From contig JAOAQX010000010.1 in the NCBI GenBank assembly GCA_025210805.1, positions 1-38,103 on the forward strand: a DNA stretch of 38,103 nt, read 5' to 3'. The stretch comes from Flavobacteriales bacterium. GTDB taxonomy: Bacteria > Bacteroidota > Bacteroidia > Flavobacteriales > CAJXXR01. The stretch's first letter is position 1, and every line of letters begins with the position of its first letter. The notes under the pieces are model-generated. The model was not told where the DNA came from. It did not search any database and saw nothing but the letters and a program-made list of their open reading frames with translations. A program made the position numbers and the translations under genes. Of this stretch, positions 18,173 through 26,116 are shown piece by piece.

Positions 18173-19691
18173 CTTTTTTAGAAAAACCGTCATTTTTGGC
18201 GGTTTTTTCAATTTTCAAATATTTTAACTCGTTGTTTTCTAATATTATACACTCTAATAAATAACTGATGTTTTTGGTTCGATATTGATTTTTTTCAAAA
18301 GTCAATTTTTCAGGAAATATCGAACCAACAAGTAATTTTTTTAGTTTGATATCTGCTTGAGCGTAGAGTTTTCTGATATTTTTGATAAAAGTAATTCCAG
18401 ATTTTAAATGATTGGCAAAATTATCATCTAATGAGTTTAACTGAGATATTGATACTTTGATTTCTTGAATTCGTTTAGAGTTTCTAAGTTTAGCTTTATT
18501 ATATGTTTTCACATCAATAAGATCATCTAAGAATTTGTCCTCCATTGAAGATTGTCTTTCAAGGAGTTTATTGAGTTCCCTTTTTAGACTTTGTTTTTGA
18601 ATTTTAATATCATTCGTTTTGGAACCATGTATTTTTCTAATGATCTTTCTATAGAGTGAGGCGATATCTTCCTTAATCTGAATTTCTTCAAGCATGAGTT
18701 CAAATAAGATATTTACATCATCGGCTTTAAATCGTACTCTACAAGGTGGATTACAATGGTAATAATAGTAAGAGTTACCAGTTCTTCCTTTGGAGCTCGA
18801 TCCTGTAAGATTTCTATTACAAGAAGGACAAATTAGATGCCCTCGAAGAGGAAGAGCCTTGTCTATTTCTTTTGGTTCTTTTGTCGTAATACTAATTTTC
18901 TCACTAAAGTTGTTTTGCACCTTATCAAAGATATCTTGATCAATAATTGCAGGATGAAGTCCTTCGACTAATTGCTCATTATAGTCTTTATTTCTGTGAA
19001 TATAAATTTTTCCTAAATAAGTCGGATTTTTAAGCATGGAGATCGTTCCATTTTTGGAGATTTTGATATTGTTTTCAATTAGCATTAGCCTGATTTCTTG
19101 AATAGAATACATGCCTTGGCTATACATTTCAAAAGCACGTTGAATATAAGGTGCTTTATGGTGATCAATAGCCAAAGTGGATTTACCATTTTCATCACGT
19201 TGATTCTTATAACCCTTAGGGGCAAGTCCTGTAAAGCACCCCTCTAATTTCGCCTTGTGTAAAGCACTTTTTGTTCTTTCGCTGTTCTTATCATTTTCGA
19301 CTTCTGGGATAACAAGATACATTGCTAAAATGACCTTTGAATCAGACTGAGATAAATCTAAAGGCTGCTCTGTTGCACTAACTTCAATATTATAAGAGTT
19401 GAAAGTTCGAATCATTTTATAAGCTTCTTCAATATTTCTTGAAAACCGATCCCATTTAGTGAACAGAATTTTGTGAATTCTTTTTTTATTATTTTTTGAG
19501 AAATTCAAAAGCTGAGAAAAAGCTGGTCTTTTAAAATTTTTTGCTGAGAAATCTTCTTCAAAATGAGCCAGAATAGTGAGGTCATTATTAAGACAATAAC
19601 GTTCTAGGGTGCTTTTTTGATTTCGTAAAGAATAGCCTTTTTGTGCTTGTTCATCGGTGCTTACTCTTGTGTAGATAATAACGTTTTCCAT
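18138..19691 (-). CDS. Large serine recombinase (integrase) ending inside tRNA-Asn
   Basis: 517 aa. The N-terminal resolvase domain has YTRVSTDEQ with nucleophile Ser11 and DRFSRN with catalytic arginines near 82-85. A recombinase domain (about 150-260) follows with GYKNQRDENGK and MLKNPTYLGKIY, then a zinc ribbon with Cys288, Cys291, Cys313 and Cys317, and a coiled-coil C-terminus (about 325-420). Such enzymes integrate and excise mobile elements at short att sites. The last 12 codons including the stop are the reverse complement of the tRNA 3' half (end PPLGLEPRTL), which puts the crossover at or near this junction; the C-terminus may differ in the excised form. Confidence 0.9.
   Translation of the reverse strand: MENVIIYTRVSTDEQAQKGYSLRNQKSTLERYCLNNDLTILAHFEEDFSAKNFKRPAFSQLLNFSKNNKKRIHKILFTKWDRFSRNIEEAYKMIRTFNSYNIEVSATEQPLDLSQSDSKVILAMYLVIPEVENDKNSERTKSALHKAKLEGCFTGLAPKGYKNQRDENGKSTLAIDHHKAPYIQRAFEMYSQGMYSIQEIRLMLIENNIKISKNGTISMLKNPTYLGKIYIHRNKDYNEQLVEGLHPAIIDQDIFDKVQNNFSEKISITTKEPKEIDKALPLRGHLICPSCNRNLTGSSSKGRTGNSYYYYHCNPPCRVRFKADDVNILFELMLEEIQIKEDIASLYRKIIRKIHGSKTNDIKIQKQSLKRELNKLLERQSSMEDKFLDDLIDVKTYNKAKLRNSKRIQEIKVSISQLNSLDDNFANHLKSGITFIKNIRKLYAQADIKLKKLLVGSIFPEKLTFEKNQYRTKNISYLLECIILENNELKYLKIEKTAKNDGFSKKAPPLGLEPRTL
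18173..18209 (+). terminator. Terminator of the tRNA array, lying inside the recombinase gene
   Basis: A T-run directly after the tRNA, then a dyad GAAAAACCG...CGGTTTTTTC followed by more T residues. On the + strand this can end tRNA transcription; on the minus strand it is coding sequence of the integrase C-terminus. If the element did supply this terminator, integration would keep the tRNA gene functional. Confidence 0.5.
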
Positions 19692-19923
19692 AATCCAAGT
19701 GGGTTTTATGATTTCAACAAAAAGATCTCATATTCAATTAATGCAATTTTCTCTAGAAATTGTATGAGTAACCTATGTTGATCATCTGTTTGTAAAATGT
19801 TTTTGTATTTCATATAGTAGGTTTATCCCCCCTTTGGGAAAAAACTCGAAACAATTCAAAGTATCTCTATTTCAGCTTGTTTTCAAAGAGGGTGTATTGG
19901 TTTTTAGCTCATTTTAAGAAATA

Positions 19924-20208
19924 TTAGCGCTCTAAGTGATTTTCCTTTTCTTCTCTGATTTTTTGAAGTTTTTCCAACTTATCCAGTCGCTGATGAATTT
20001 GTTTCATATGATGTCGACTATTCAACATTTCAAAGTCTTTTTCTCTAATGGCTAATTTCTGCCAGGAGTAACGTTTGCCGTCTATGTCTTCAATCCCAAG
20101 GGGAATCCCCTTTTTATGATAGATGTTAAGACCAAGGTTTTCTAATTTGTCATAAAATTCTCCCATAGAATGAGAGCTTGCTAAAAGTTTGTGTTTGATA
20201 AATTTCAT
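19924..20208 (-). CDS. Stand-alone relaxase C-terminal-like protein
   Basis: 94 aa, ATGA overlap with the relaxase stop. Its plan matches the relaxase C-terminal third: SSHSMGEFYDKLENLGLNIY aligns with SKSLSEFKELLHNHDLIHY, then GIPLGIEDIDGKRYSWQKLAI with GIPTGVISCSGKKYRFKTLDI, and the endings LEKLQKIREEKENHLER with LEKLKKIRENKQQHLNR. It therefore looks like a duplicated C-terminal domain without the nuclease. It may serve as a relaxosome or coupling-protein adaptor. No independent family recognised. The 232 bases between it and the recombinase gene have no gene. Confidence 0.75.
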   Translation of the reverse strand: MKFIKHKLLASSHSMGEFYDKLENLGLNIYHKKGIPLGIEDIDGKRYSWQKLAIREKDFEMLNSRHHMKQIHQRLDKLEKLQKIREEKENHLER

Positions 20209-21068
20209 CGGGTACGATTTAAGTGTTGTTGTTTGTTTTCTCTTATTTTCTTGAGTTTTTCTAAAAGCTGATTTTCTTTTTCTAAATCTTTGGATTGGTT
20301 TAAATCCAAATAATCTTCGAGTTGAATGTCTAAGGTTTTAAATCGGTATTTCTTCCCTGAACAAGAGATGACTCCCGTGGGTATTCCATCACTTCTCCTT
20401 TCGTAATGGATCAAATCATGATTATGAAGTAGCTCTTTAAATTCTGATAGGGATTTGGATTGTTTTAATGCTGTTTCTATATTCTGTTTTACGGTTTGTG
20501 TTACCGATGTGCCACCATACTTGATTAAGTTTCCTTCTCGCTCCTTGATATAAGGTCTACCTTTTCCATGTTCAATATGAGAATGTTCAAGACCTAATTC
20601 TTTGGTTACAAAATTTTCCATCTCCAGTTTCAAGTCTGCTAATTCAGATTTTCTCAAGGAACTGGATTTGTTTTGTCGATATCGAGTGGCAGATTCTAAA
20701 ATATGAATATGCGGGCTATCTGTATTAAAATGTGCAATTGCGTAACCAAGAACATCTCCTCTTAAATCAAAGTACTTTTCTGTAATGCTGGTCATCACTT
20801 CTGAAGTACAGTATGATTTGTCTTTTTCACTCATGGAAATAATGGTATGGAAACAGTAAATCCGATTTTCCGTAATCTTTCGGTAAGCCTCATTTTCAAT
20901 AAAAGCATCAATGATTTTTTCTTTTTCATCAGGGTTTGCTCGAATGTTATGAAGAATAGGAGTAAACTCCTGCTGTTGTGTTTTGGTTTTATGCTCGTTT
21001 TGTATGTAATTGATGGTATTCTCAAAGGCATACAATCGAGATCGAGAAAGCATTTTAAGTAGAGGCAT
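20205..21068 (-). CDS. HUH relaxase / mobilization nuclease
   Basis: 287 aa. It nicks the transfer origin and leads the strand during mobilization. The metal-binding HUH motif is in AHFNTDSPHIHIL (His113, Asp117, His120, His122), matching the MobV/MobP-like HxDxxxPHxH pattern; an Arg/Tyr-rich N-terminus RSRLYAFENTINYI may carry the catalytic tyrosine. A C-terminal domain (about 195-287) has a SEFKELL helix, a beta region GIPTGVISCSGKKYRFK and a basic coiled end. It overlaps the upstream accessory gene by 14 bases and the downstream duplicate by 4. The shortness, and no primase or helicase domain, fit a mobilizable rather than a self-transmissible element. Confidence 0.85.
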   Translation of the reverse strand: MPLLKMLSRSRLYAFENTINYIQNEHKTKTQQQEFTPILHNIRANPDEKEKIIDAFIENEAYRKITENRIYCFHTIISMSEKDKSYCTSEVMTSITEKYFDLRGDVLGYAIAHFNTDSPHIHILESATRYRQNKSSSLRKSELADLKLEMENFVTKELGLEHSHIEHGKGRPYIKEREGNLIKYGGTSVTQTVKQNIETALKQSKSLSEFKELLHNHDLIHYERRSDGIPTGVISCSGKKYRFKTLDIQLEDYLDLNQSKDLEKENQLLEKLKKIRENKQQHLNRTR

Positions 21069-21495
21069 GATCCGTATCGTTTAAATAGTTTAACAATCGC
21101 TCTTCTATAAAAAGCAACGTACTTAAAACTTCATTTTGAGAAGATTGATTTGTTTTCATCAGTTTATTGATGAGTAATCCTAAATCAGCACTCAGATTCG
21201 TAAGTGCAGATCTGTTTGGAATAGAAGCTTTTGCATGTACTTTTTCAAGTAGTAAACTTTTAGCCAATAAACTTGGTGATATATTATTATGTTTACAGAG
21301 CTTCTCTAAGGTTTTGTAAGGCTTATCTTCCAAATAAAATCGCAATTCGTGAAGGCTTTTTCGTTTTCGTTTCGCCCACTGACGCTGATATTCTCTACGA
21401 TAGAGTTTCTTGTATTTTTTACGCTTTTCAGGATTATCTAAAGCTTCATGTTTAATAAGAAAAGCTAGTAGGAATTGTGATTTAATTTTGACCAT
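21055..21495 (-). CDS. Mobilization accessory protein (MobC-like)
   Basis: 146 aa, strongly basic N-terminus (PEKRKKYKKLYRREYQRQWAKRKRKS) followed by LHELRFYLEDKPYKTLEKLCKHNNISPSLLAKSLL, a ribbon-helix-helix-like pattern, and a helical C-terminus with IEERLLNYLND. Position directly before the relaxase, with 14-base overlaps on both sides, fits a DNA-binding relaxosome protein. The family assignment is by size, charge and context rather than by a firm motif. Confidence 0.65.
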   Translation of the reverse strand: MVKIKSQFLLAFLIKHEALDNPEKRKKYKKLYRREYQRQWAKRKRKSLHELRFYLEDKPYKTLEKLCKHNNISPSLLAKSLLLEKVHAKASIPNRSALTNLSADLGLLINKLMKTNQSSQNEVLSTLLFIEERLLNYLNDTDHAST

Positions 21496-23044
21496 CTGAA
21501 GATTGTTTTTGAGTGAAACATTCAGCTAAATAGTCCTCTATACTGAGATGTTTAATCTTTGAGGATTTATCGTATATTCCATTTTTAACTTTTGTCTTTC
21601 TTTTAAATGGAATCTTACTTTTTCTGACCATGGATGGGATTTTATAAAATGGAGTAAAACTCAAAAGCAAAGGTCGTTTCCCTGTAATGGTTACAATGCC
21701 TTTATCTTGTGACGAAAGTGCCATTAATTCCGTTTTTGTTTTTAGTGGTCGGGTAATCTTTTGCTCCGACTCTTTAGGTGTATAAGTATAAGTTCCCAAT
21801 ACTTTTTCTAAATGCGTGGCTTCTTTTAAATCGATACTTAGATACACATGTGTATTTAAGTTTGAAATAATGGTGTCCGATTTTTCTTTGGAAAATGTAG
21901 TAGTAAACTGGCTATGCGGATTTTGTGCAAACAGACATAGGCTACCATTATATTTACGAATATTACTTGTGATAATATCCAAATTATCGATCTTCAATAC
22001 AGGTGTTTCATCTAAAATAAAATAGGTGTCTCTATCTTTCTCCGTTGGTAATTCCTGAAAAAAAGCATCAAAAAATTGAGTAAAAAACATGGTAGAAATT
22101 GGACTATAATATTCCATCTTTGTGGTTGAAGAATGAACAAACACCGCTGTTTTTGTTTGTCGGATTTTGGTTAAATCCCCTAGGGTGTCATGTGAAGTGA
22201 TTTTTGCAAGATTTTCATCCAATCCATAAATGGACAGTGCATTTGATAAGGTCGATAAAACGCCACTCAAGGTGTTCTCTGACATGGATACTATTGATGA
22301 ATACGTTGTAAAAAGTTCAGGTTTATGTTCTGACAATTCAACGACCAATTTATCAAAGGATTCTCTTTCTGTTTCGGATTGTAATTTTTCCACCAGATGA
22401 TAGAGATTATAAAGTGTATCATAAACTTTTGGTAATCCCTTTTGAAGTTCAATAAGAAAAACGAGTATGGACACAGCTTTGGAATTCCAAAAGTCCATTT
22501 TGCCTTTTACAGTATTGGATATTAGGGTATAGGCAAAAGCATTAAACTGAGCTTTGGTTTGTAATCGAAAAAGTGGATTAAACCTTGACGAGTTATTGGC
22601 ATTGGCAAAATCAAGAATTAAAATGGAGTACCCTAAGGATTGTAAATACCCTGCAGTATATCCGAAAATTTCTTTGGATGGATCGTGTATACAAAGCATG
22701 GATTCTTTATCTATATTAAATAGTATGGGTAAACAAAGTTTTACAGATTTCCCAGAACCCGTACTTCCTGACACTAAAACCCCTTTTCTATCCTGATCTT
22801 TTGTTAGATTTAAATACCCATTGATAGTTAATCCTCTATTCTTTCTGCGAAACACAGAAGAGATTTCCCCAAAGCCATCTTCAATTTCATGCTTTTGTTT
22901 TTTCATGGAATCCAAAAGATTAAGACTCAACGATGCCATTTCTTCGTTTGTATCTTCAAAAAAGACATCCGCTTTGTTAAAAAACTGTTTGGACTTTTGT
23001 TTAAGCCAAACAAGTTTTCTTAGTGTTGTTATGGTTAATTTCAT
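21482..23044 (-). CDS. VirD4/TraG-like type IV coupling ATPase
   Basis: 520 aa. Walker A GSTGSGKS at residues 93-100 and Walker B YFILDE at 341-346, with the coupling-protein hallmarks FNPLFRL, WNSKAVSILVFLI and NPHSQF. It would bring the relaxase-DNA complex to a secretion channel. There is no strong N-terminal membrane segment, unlike classical TraG; the membrane proteins encoded immediately upstream may replace it. It overlaps its upstream 49-aa gene by ATGA and the accessory gene downstream by 14 bases. Confidence 0.87.
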   Translation of the reverse strand: MKLTITTLRKLVWLKQKSKQFFNKADVFFEDTNEEMASLSLNLLDSMKKQKHEIEDGFGEISSVFRRKNRGLTINGYLNLTKDQDRKGVLVSGSTGSGKSVKLCLPILFNIDKESMLCIHDPSKEIFGYTAGYLQSLGYSILILDFANANNSSRFNPLFRLQTKAQFNAFAYTLISNTVKGKMDFWNSKAVSILVFLIELQKGLPKVYDTLYNLYHLVEKLQSETERESFDKLVVELSEHKPELFTTYSSIVSMSENTLSGVLSTLSNALSIYGLDENLAKITSHDTLGDLTKIRQTKTAVFVHSSTTKMEYYSPISTMFFTQFFDAFFQELPTEKDRDTYFILDETPVLKIDNLDIITSNIRKYNGSLCLFAQNPHSQFTTTFSKEKSDTIISNLNTHVYLSIDLKEATHLEKVLGTYTYTPKESEQKITRPLKTKTELMALSSQDKGIVTITGKRPLLLSFTPFYKIPSMVRKSKIPFKRKTKVKNGIYDKSSKIKHLSIEDYLAECFTQKQSSDGQN

Positions 23045-23190
23045 TTTTTATGTTTTTGATAGGTTTTATGGAGTTCTCCAATGAAGCTTAGTACTTCATG
23101 GAGAACTTTTAAAAGAACAGAAAACAGGAGCATAAGGCAGTTGAACAAAAAGAGTAGAAACTGCCAGCATGCACTAAAAAGGGTTTTCAT
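23041..23190 (-). CDS. 49-aa single-pass membrane peptide in the mobilization operon
   Basis: A 49-codon frame from ATG at 23190 to TGA at 23041, encoding MKTLFSACWQFLLFLFNCLM, then LLFSVLLKVLHEVLSFIGEL and a basic tail HKTYQKHKK. It overlaps the lipoprotein gene by ATGA at its start and the coupling-protein gene by ATGA at its end, exactly filling what would otherwise be a 142-base gap in a gapless operon. One hydrophobic segment of about 25 residues with a positive C-terminal tail suggests an inner-membrane peptide, perhaps anchoring the soluble coupling ATPase. No homolog is known to me. Confidence 0.8.
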   Translation of the reverse strand: MKTLFSACWQFLLFLFNCLMLLFSVLLKVLHEVLSFIGELHKTYQKHKK

Positions 23191-23885
23191 AAAGCTGAGG
23201 TATTTTGAGATGTTGTTTCAAAAAATTGTCCCATTTGTATCTTGTAGCCTTTAGGTTCAAGCACTGCTTTATAGATTTCTAAAATGGACTGTATGTAGAG
23301 ACCTTGCTCATAATCTTTTGGACTGAAATAGACATAGACCTGAGTATTCCCTTTTTGGATGGGAATTTTTGAATAGTCCAATATCAATTGGTCTTTATGC
23401 TTGATAATCTGCTGAGCCGTTTGAAAACGATTAAGTTTTGTGAAAGAATTTTCAATCATATCGGTAAATAAATGCACCTCAGATACTCCGTTATTTAAAT
23501 GCTGAGCGAGGATAGGAAAAATCACTGATTTCGGGCTGGATTTTTGAGTCTTATTCTGTTGGTTAATAATATGCTCAGCTTGCTGATAAAAATGCTTGAG
23601 TTGTTTACGATTTTCTAAATCGTTACTGAGCATCCCCGACTTCAAATCCAATGAAATTTGCTGTTTATTATGAAAAGGCAAATCGTCAATACGTTCAAAC
23701 GTCACTTGTGACTTCCCTGTTTGATTCCATTTTTTGAGAGCTTTAAACCAGCCTATACTTGGATAAATCGGCATGACATCAGAGTGGTCTGTTAATATTA
23801 CCATTTTGTCTAATTTGTTTTGTTTCTTCTTTGTACAAGCCGCTGCAAAAAGAAGAATGCTTAGGGTAATGATCATTCTATACAT
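23187..23885 (-). CDS. Lipoprotein of the mobilization operon, possible vWA-like fold
   Basis: 232 aa. The signal ends in a lipobox AAAC (about Cys17, LFAAACTKKK). Two strand-plus-acid segments, KMVILTDHSDVMP near residue 30 and VSEVHLFTDMIENS near 135, resemble the first and fourth strands of von Willebrand A or metallochelatase-like domains, but the canonical DxSxS is not there (DHSD). The assignment to that fold is tentative. It starts eight bases inside the upstream membrane-protein gene. A periplasm-facing lipoprotein in a mobilization operon is unusual and might contact a helper channel or mediate exclusion. Confidence 0.6.
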   Translation of the reverse strand: MYRMIITLSILLFAAACTKKKQNKLDKMVILTDHSDVMPIYPSIGWFKALKKWNQTGKSQVTFERIDDLPFHNKQQISLDLKSGMLSNDLENRKQLKHFYQQAEHIINQQNKTQKSSPKSVIFPILAQHLNNGVSEVHLFTDMIENSFTKLNRFQTAQQIIKHKDQLILDYSKIPIQKGNTQVYVYFSPKDYEQGLYIQSILEIYKAVLEPKGYKIQMGQFFETTSQNTSAL

Positions 23886-24939
23886 AATCGTTTAGGTTTA
23901 AACTTTGATACTTTAGATTTAATGTTGGGAGGGATGGCGTTTTAACGGATTCCCCTTTTTGAAGACTAAAATTCAGTATGACTTCTTGCACTTTCTGATT
24001 ATACTTTGCCTGTATCAATTTTTCCTGCTCATTTAGATAAACCAATAGACGATTCAGCAATTGCTCTTTTTCAATGACTTCATTCGGAATAGATTTTAAT
24101 TCTTTTTTGATGTCCGAAATTCTATTTTTATTTTTCCAAGCTGTTTCAGCATCTTTTTTACTCTGTAAATAAGCTTTCTTTTGATTTCTGGTGGGACTGT
24201 TTTTATAAGAAAGAAACATCGCTGTGGAAAAATAAATGAGGTTTAAGCAGACAAAACTCCAATTGCCGACCTCTAAACTGCCATCATTCATCTGAGAGAT
24301 ATAAAGCAATCGTAAATGAGAAATGAAATAAAAAATTAAGCTCATCAGCCCTAGAGATAAAGTCCAATATAGAGCATGTTGCCATAATGTCTGGGCGAAT
24401 TTTCTAATAAAACTTGCCAAAAAGTGAGCTAAAAATACGAGCGAAACCCCTAGTGTTAAGGAAAGAATAATACCTACAAAAACATTTGGAGCGAGTACTT
24501 GAAATGCCTTATAATTAAATGCTAATTCTCCTAAAGTTAAAAATGCGATTACGATCTTAATTAGATTCCATCGTTTAAATACATGTTCTAAATAACTTAA
24601 ATCATGATCACGATTATCCAATATTTGCTTACGAACAGTTTCTTTTATAGTTGCTAGTTCGATTTTCAAATCTTGTTTTCTTTTACCTGATGTTGATTGC
24701 AACTGAAGAAACTCTTTAAGTTGATTCTCCCACTGAATACTGAGGTAAAGTTTTGATAATGTGATTTGGAATAAACTAAAAATAAATTGAATGAGATATT
24801 CAATTTTACCTCCTTTCATTGCTGAAGTTGAACGGGTTTTTGTTGAGACTTTCTGATCGATGCTTAATAATTCTTTTTGCAACTCTTTCTCGAAAGCCTT
24901 GTCAATGGTAATGAAATTCTTTTTCATGGTATATAACAT
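23878..24939 (-). CDS. Membrane protein with four transmembrane helices and coiled-coil ends
   Basis: 353 aa (an alternative ATG at 24927 removes four residues). After a charged N-terminal part come four hydrophobic segments between about residues 125 and 245 (IKIVIAFLTLGELAF; NVFVGIILSLTLGVSLVFLA; ALYWTLSLGLMSLIFYF; FVCLNLIYFSTAMFLSY). A C-terminal soluble coiled-coil region follows, rich in Lys/Glu (KNRISDIKKELKSI, LLVYLNEQEKLIQ). It is the first gene of the seven-gene minus-strand operon. No family recognised; by position it could be the membrane platform for the coupling protein. Confidence 0.65.
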   Translation of the reverse strand: MLYTMKKNFITIDKAFEKELQKELLSIDQKVSTKTRSTSAMKGGKIEYLIQFIFSLFQITLSKLYLSIQWENQLKEFLQLQSTSGKRKQDLKIELATIKETVRKQILDNRDHDLSYLEHVFKRWNLIKIVIAFLTLGELAFNYKAFQVLAPNVFVGIILSLTLGVSLVFLAHFLASFIRKFAQTLWQHALYWTLSLGLMSLIFYFISHLRLLYISQMNDGSLEVGNWSFVCLNLIYFSTAMFLSYKNSPTRNQKKAYLQSKKDAETAWKNKNRISDIKKELKSIPNEVIEKEQLLNRLLVYLNEQEKLIQAKYNQKVQEVILNFSLQKGESVKTPSLPTLNLKYQSLNLNDYV

Positions 24940-25286
24940 AATTTATGATTACACAAATTTTGTTATTCTATTCAGTTCGTGAATATGTTTGCTACCAGTG
25001 GGTATTTAGTAATCTAAAAGGTCAAAAAATCAACTCAAGAGGTTTTATATTCATTTTTTTATGTAATTTAGTGGCACGTTCTTTAACAAAAAGAAGACAC
25101 TCGTTTTGAGTGTCTGGTAGAATAGGGTGTTGATCAACAGGAGTATGTCTCCATAAAGATAGATGAATCTGATATTCAGCTGAGTATCATCTGCTTTAAT
25201 TTAGGAATCCACAGAGATACATATATATAACCAGAGACATCAATCTTAATGCCTAGCCTATTTCTAACTTTCTAATACTGAAGGAA
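24940..25286. other. Intergenic control region between mobilization operon and LytTR gene
   Basis: 347 bases between two divergent transcripts. It holds an 8-bp perfect dyad AGACACTC-GTTTT-GAGTGTCT (25095-25115) and a palindrome TTGATCAA nearby (25130-25137). No good TAnnTTTG box stands out for the operon. It could contain the operon promoter, a LytTR target, or the transfer origin; no nick site can be recognised by eye. Confidence 0.4.
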
Positions 25287-25712
25287 ATGAAAAAAGCTTA
25301 TCAACAAACTATTGTAGAAGTTTTGCTAGTCTTAAAAAACTTTGAATCGATAAATACCTTTAACCCAAGAGACAAAGTAGATGAGATGTTAGCGGAAACT
25401 ATTTTAATTAAGGTGCCTGTTTGTGATATTATATACATAAAATCTTCAAAGCGCAAGAAAGGTTTTTATGTGGTCAGGACACAATCGGGAGTATTCTATA
25501 CAAAAACACCATTAACCGAGCTGGAATCAATATTACCCAGCCGAAAATTCTATAGAGTACATAGACAAACTATTGTCAATTTGAGTTTTGTTTATGGAAT
25601 CAATAGGAGAAATAACTTAGTACTTCAAATTGACAACGATAAAATTGAAATTCATTGTTCAAGAAGGAAGAAAGTTCAAATTAAGAAAGTCATTCTTAAT
25701 TCTGAAGCTTAG
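25287..25712 (+). CDS. LytTR-domain DNA-binding regulator without receiver domain
   Basis: 141 aa. A short helical N-terminus (about 40 residues) is followed by a LytTR domain, seen in LIKVPVCDIIYIKSSKRKKGFYVV, then TKTPLTELESILPSRKFYRVHRQTIVNLSFVYGI with the HR..IVN pattern typical of the family. No receiver or membrane domain is present, so it acts as a constitutive or ligand-free DNA binder. Its divergent placement next to the mobilization operon suggests that it controls that operon. Confidence 0.88.
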   Translation: MKKAYQQTIVEVLLVLKNFESINTFNPRDKVDEMLAETILIKVPVCDIIYIKSSKRKKGFYVVRTQSGVFYTKTPLTELESILPSRKFYRVHRQTIVNLSFVYGINRRNNLVLQIDNDKIEIHCSRRKKVQIKKVILNSEA

Positions 25713-25773
25713 TTTCGAAAATTGCACAGTCGTCTAAACTACTAAGTCAAAAGAAGAGAATATCTCTAAAAAC

Positions 25774-25797
25774 AAACCTCACTCAGTGAGGTTTTTA
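25774..25797 (+). terminator. Terminator of the LytTR gene
   Basis: Stem AAACCTCAC / GTGAGGTTT with loop TCA and a T-rich tail. Confidence 0.75.
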
Positions 25798-25947
25798 TAT
25801 TTTATACAAGTAAATTTTTCTTTTAATCCACATTCGACAACAGCTATTATTTGGTTTTTTGATAAAAAAAGTTCGAAAATCAGAAGATTTTGGGCTTAAA
25901 ATTCCTAATGCTTTATACTCTCCTTATGTTTGAAGTAATTCAATCAT

Positions 25948-26067
25948 GTGAAGGAGCTTAAAGGTAATGGGAACTTTGACTTTGAATCATACTGCGACAC
26001 TCTTCCAGAATATGCTCGACGTAGATTTCCAGAGATATACAATTTGATAATAAATAAGAATCTCTAA
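25948..26067 (+). CDS. Possible 39-aa ORF, doubtful
   Basis: In the 404-base gap between LytTR and the RuvC-like gene (25713-26116), a GTG-started frame reads VKELKGNGNFDFESYC, then DTLPEYARRRFPEIYNLIIN and KNL. The composition looks protein-like, with a GAAGGAG stretch just inside the start. No ATG is available and it may be a fragment of a lost gene. The rest of the gap shows only the two terminators. Confidence 0.2.
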   Translation: MKELKGNGNFDFESYCDTLPEYARRRFPEIYNLIINKNL

Positions 26068-26104
26068 AGAAAAACACAACTAAACATGGGTTGTGTTTTT
26101 CTTT
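26066..26104. terminator. Terminator downstream of the RuvC-like gene
   Basis: Perfect 15-bp stem AAAGAAAAACACAAC / GTTGTGTTTTTCTTT with a 9-base loop; A- and T-rich arms allow action in both directions. Confidence 0.8.
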
Positions 26105-26116
26105 ACCTAAATTTGA

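Noticed and set aside
25095-25115. Transfer origin at the GAGTGTCT dyad
   Set aside because: A dyad beside a mobilization operon is compatible with oriT, but no recognisable nick-site sequence is present; left as an unassigned control site.
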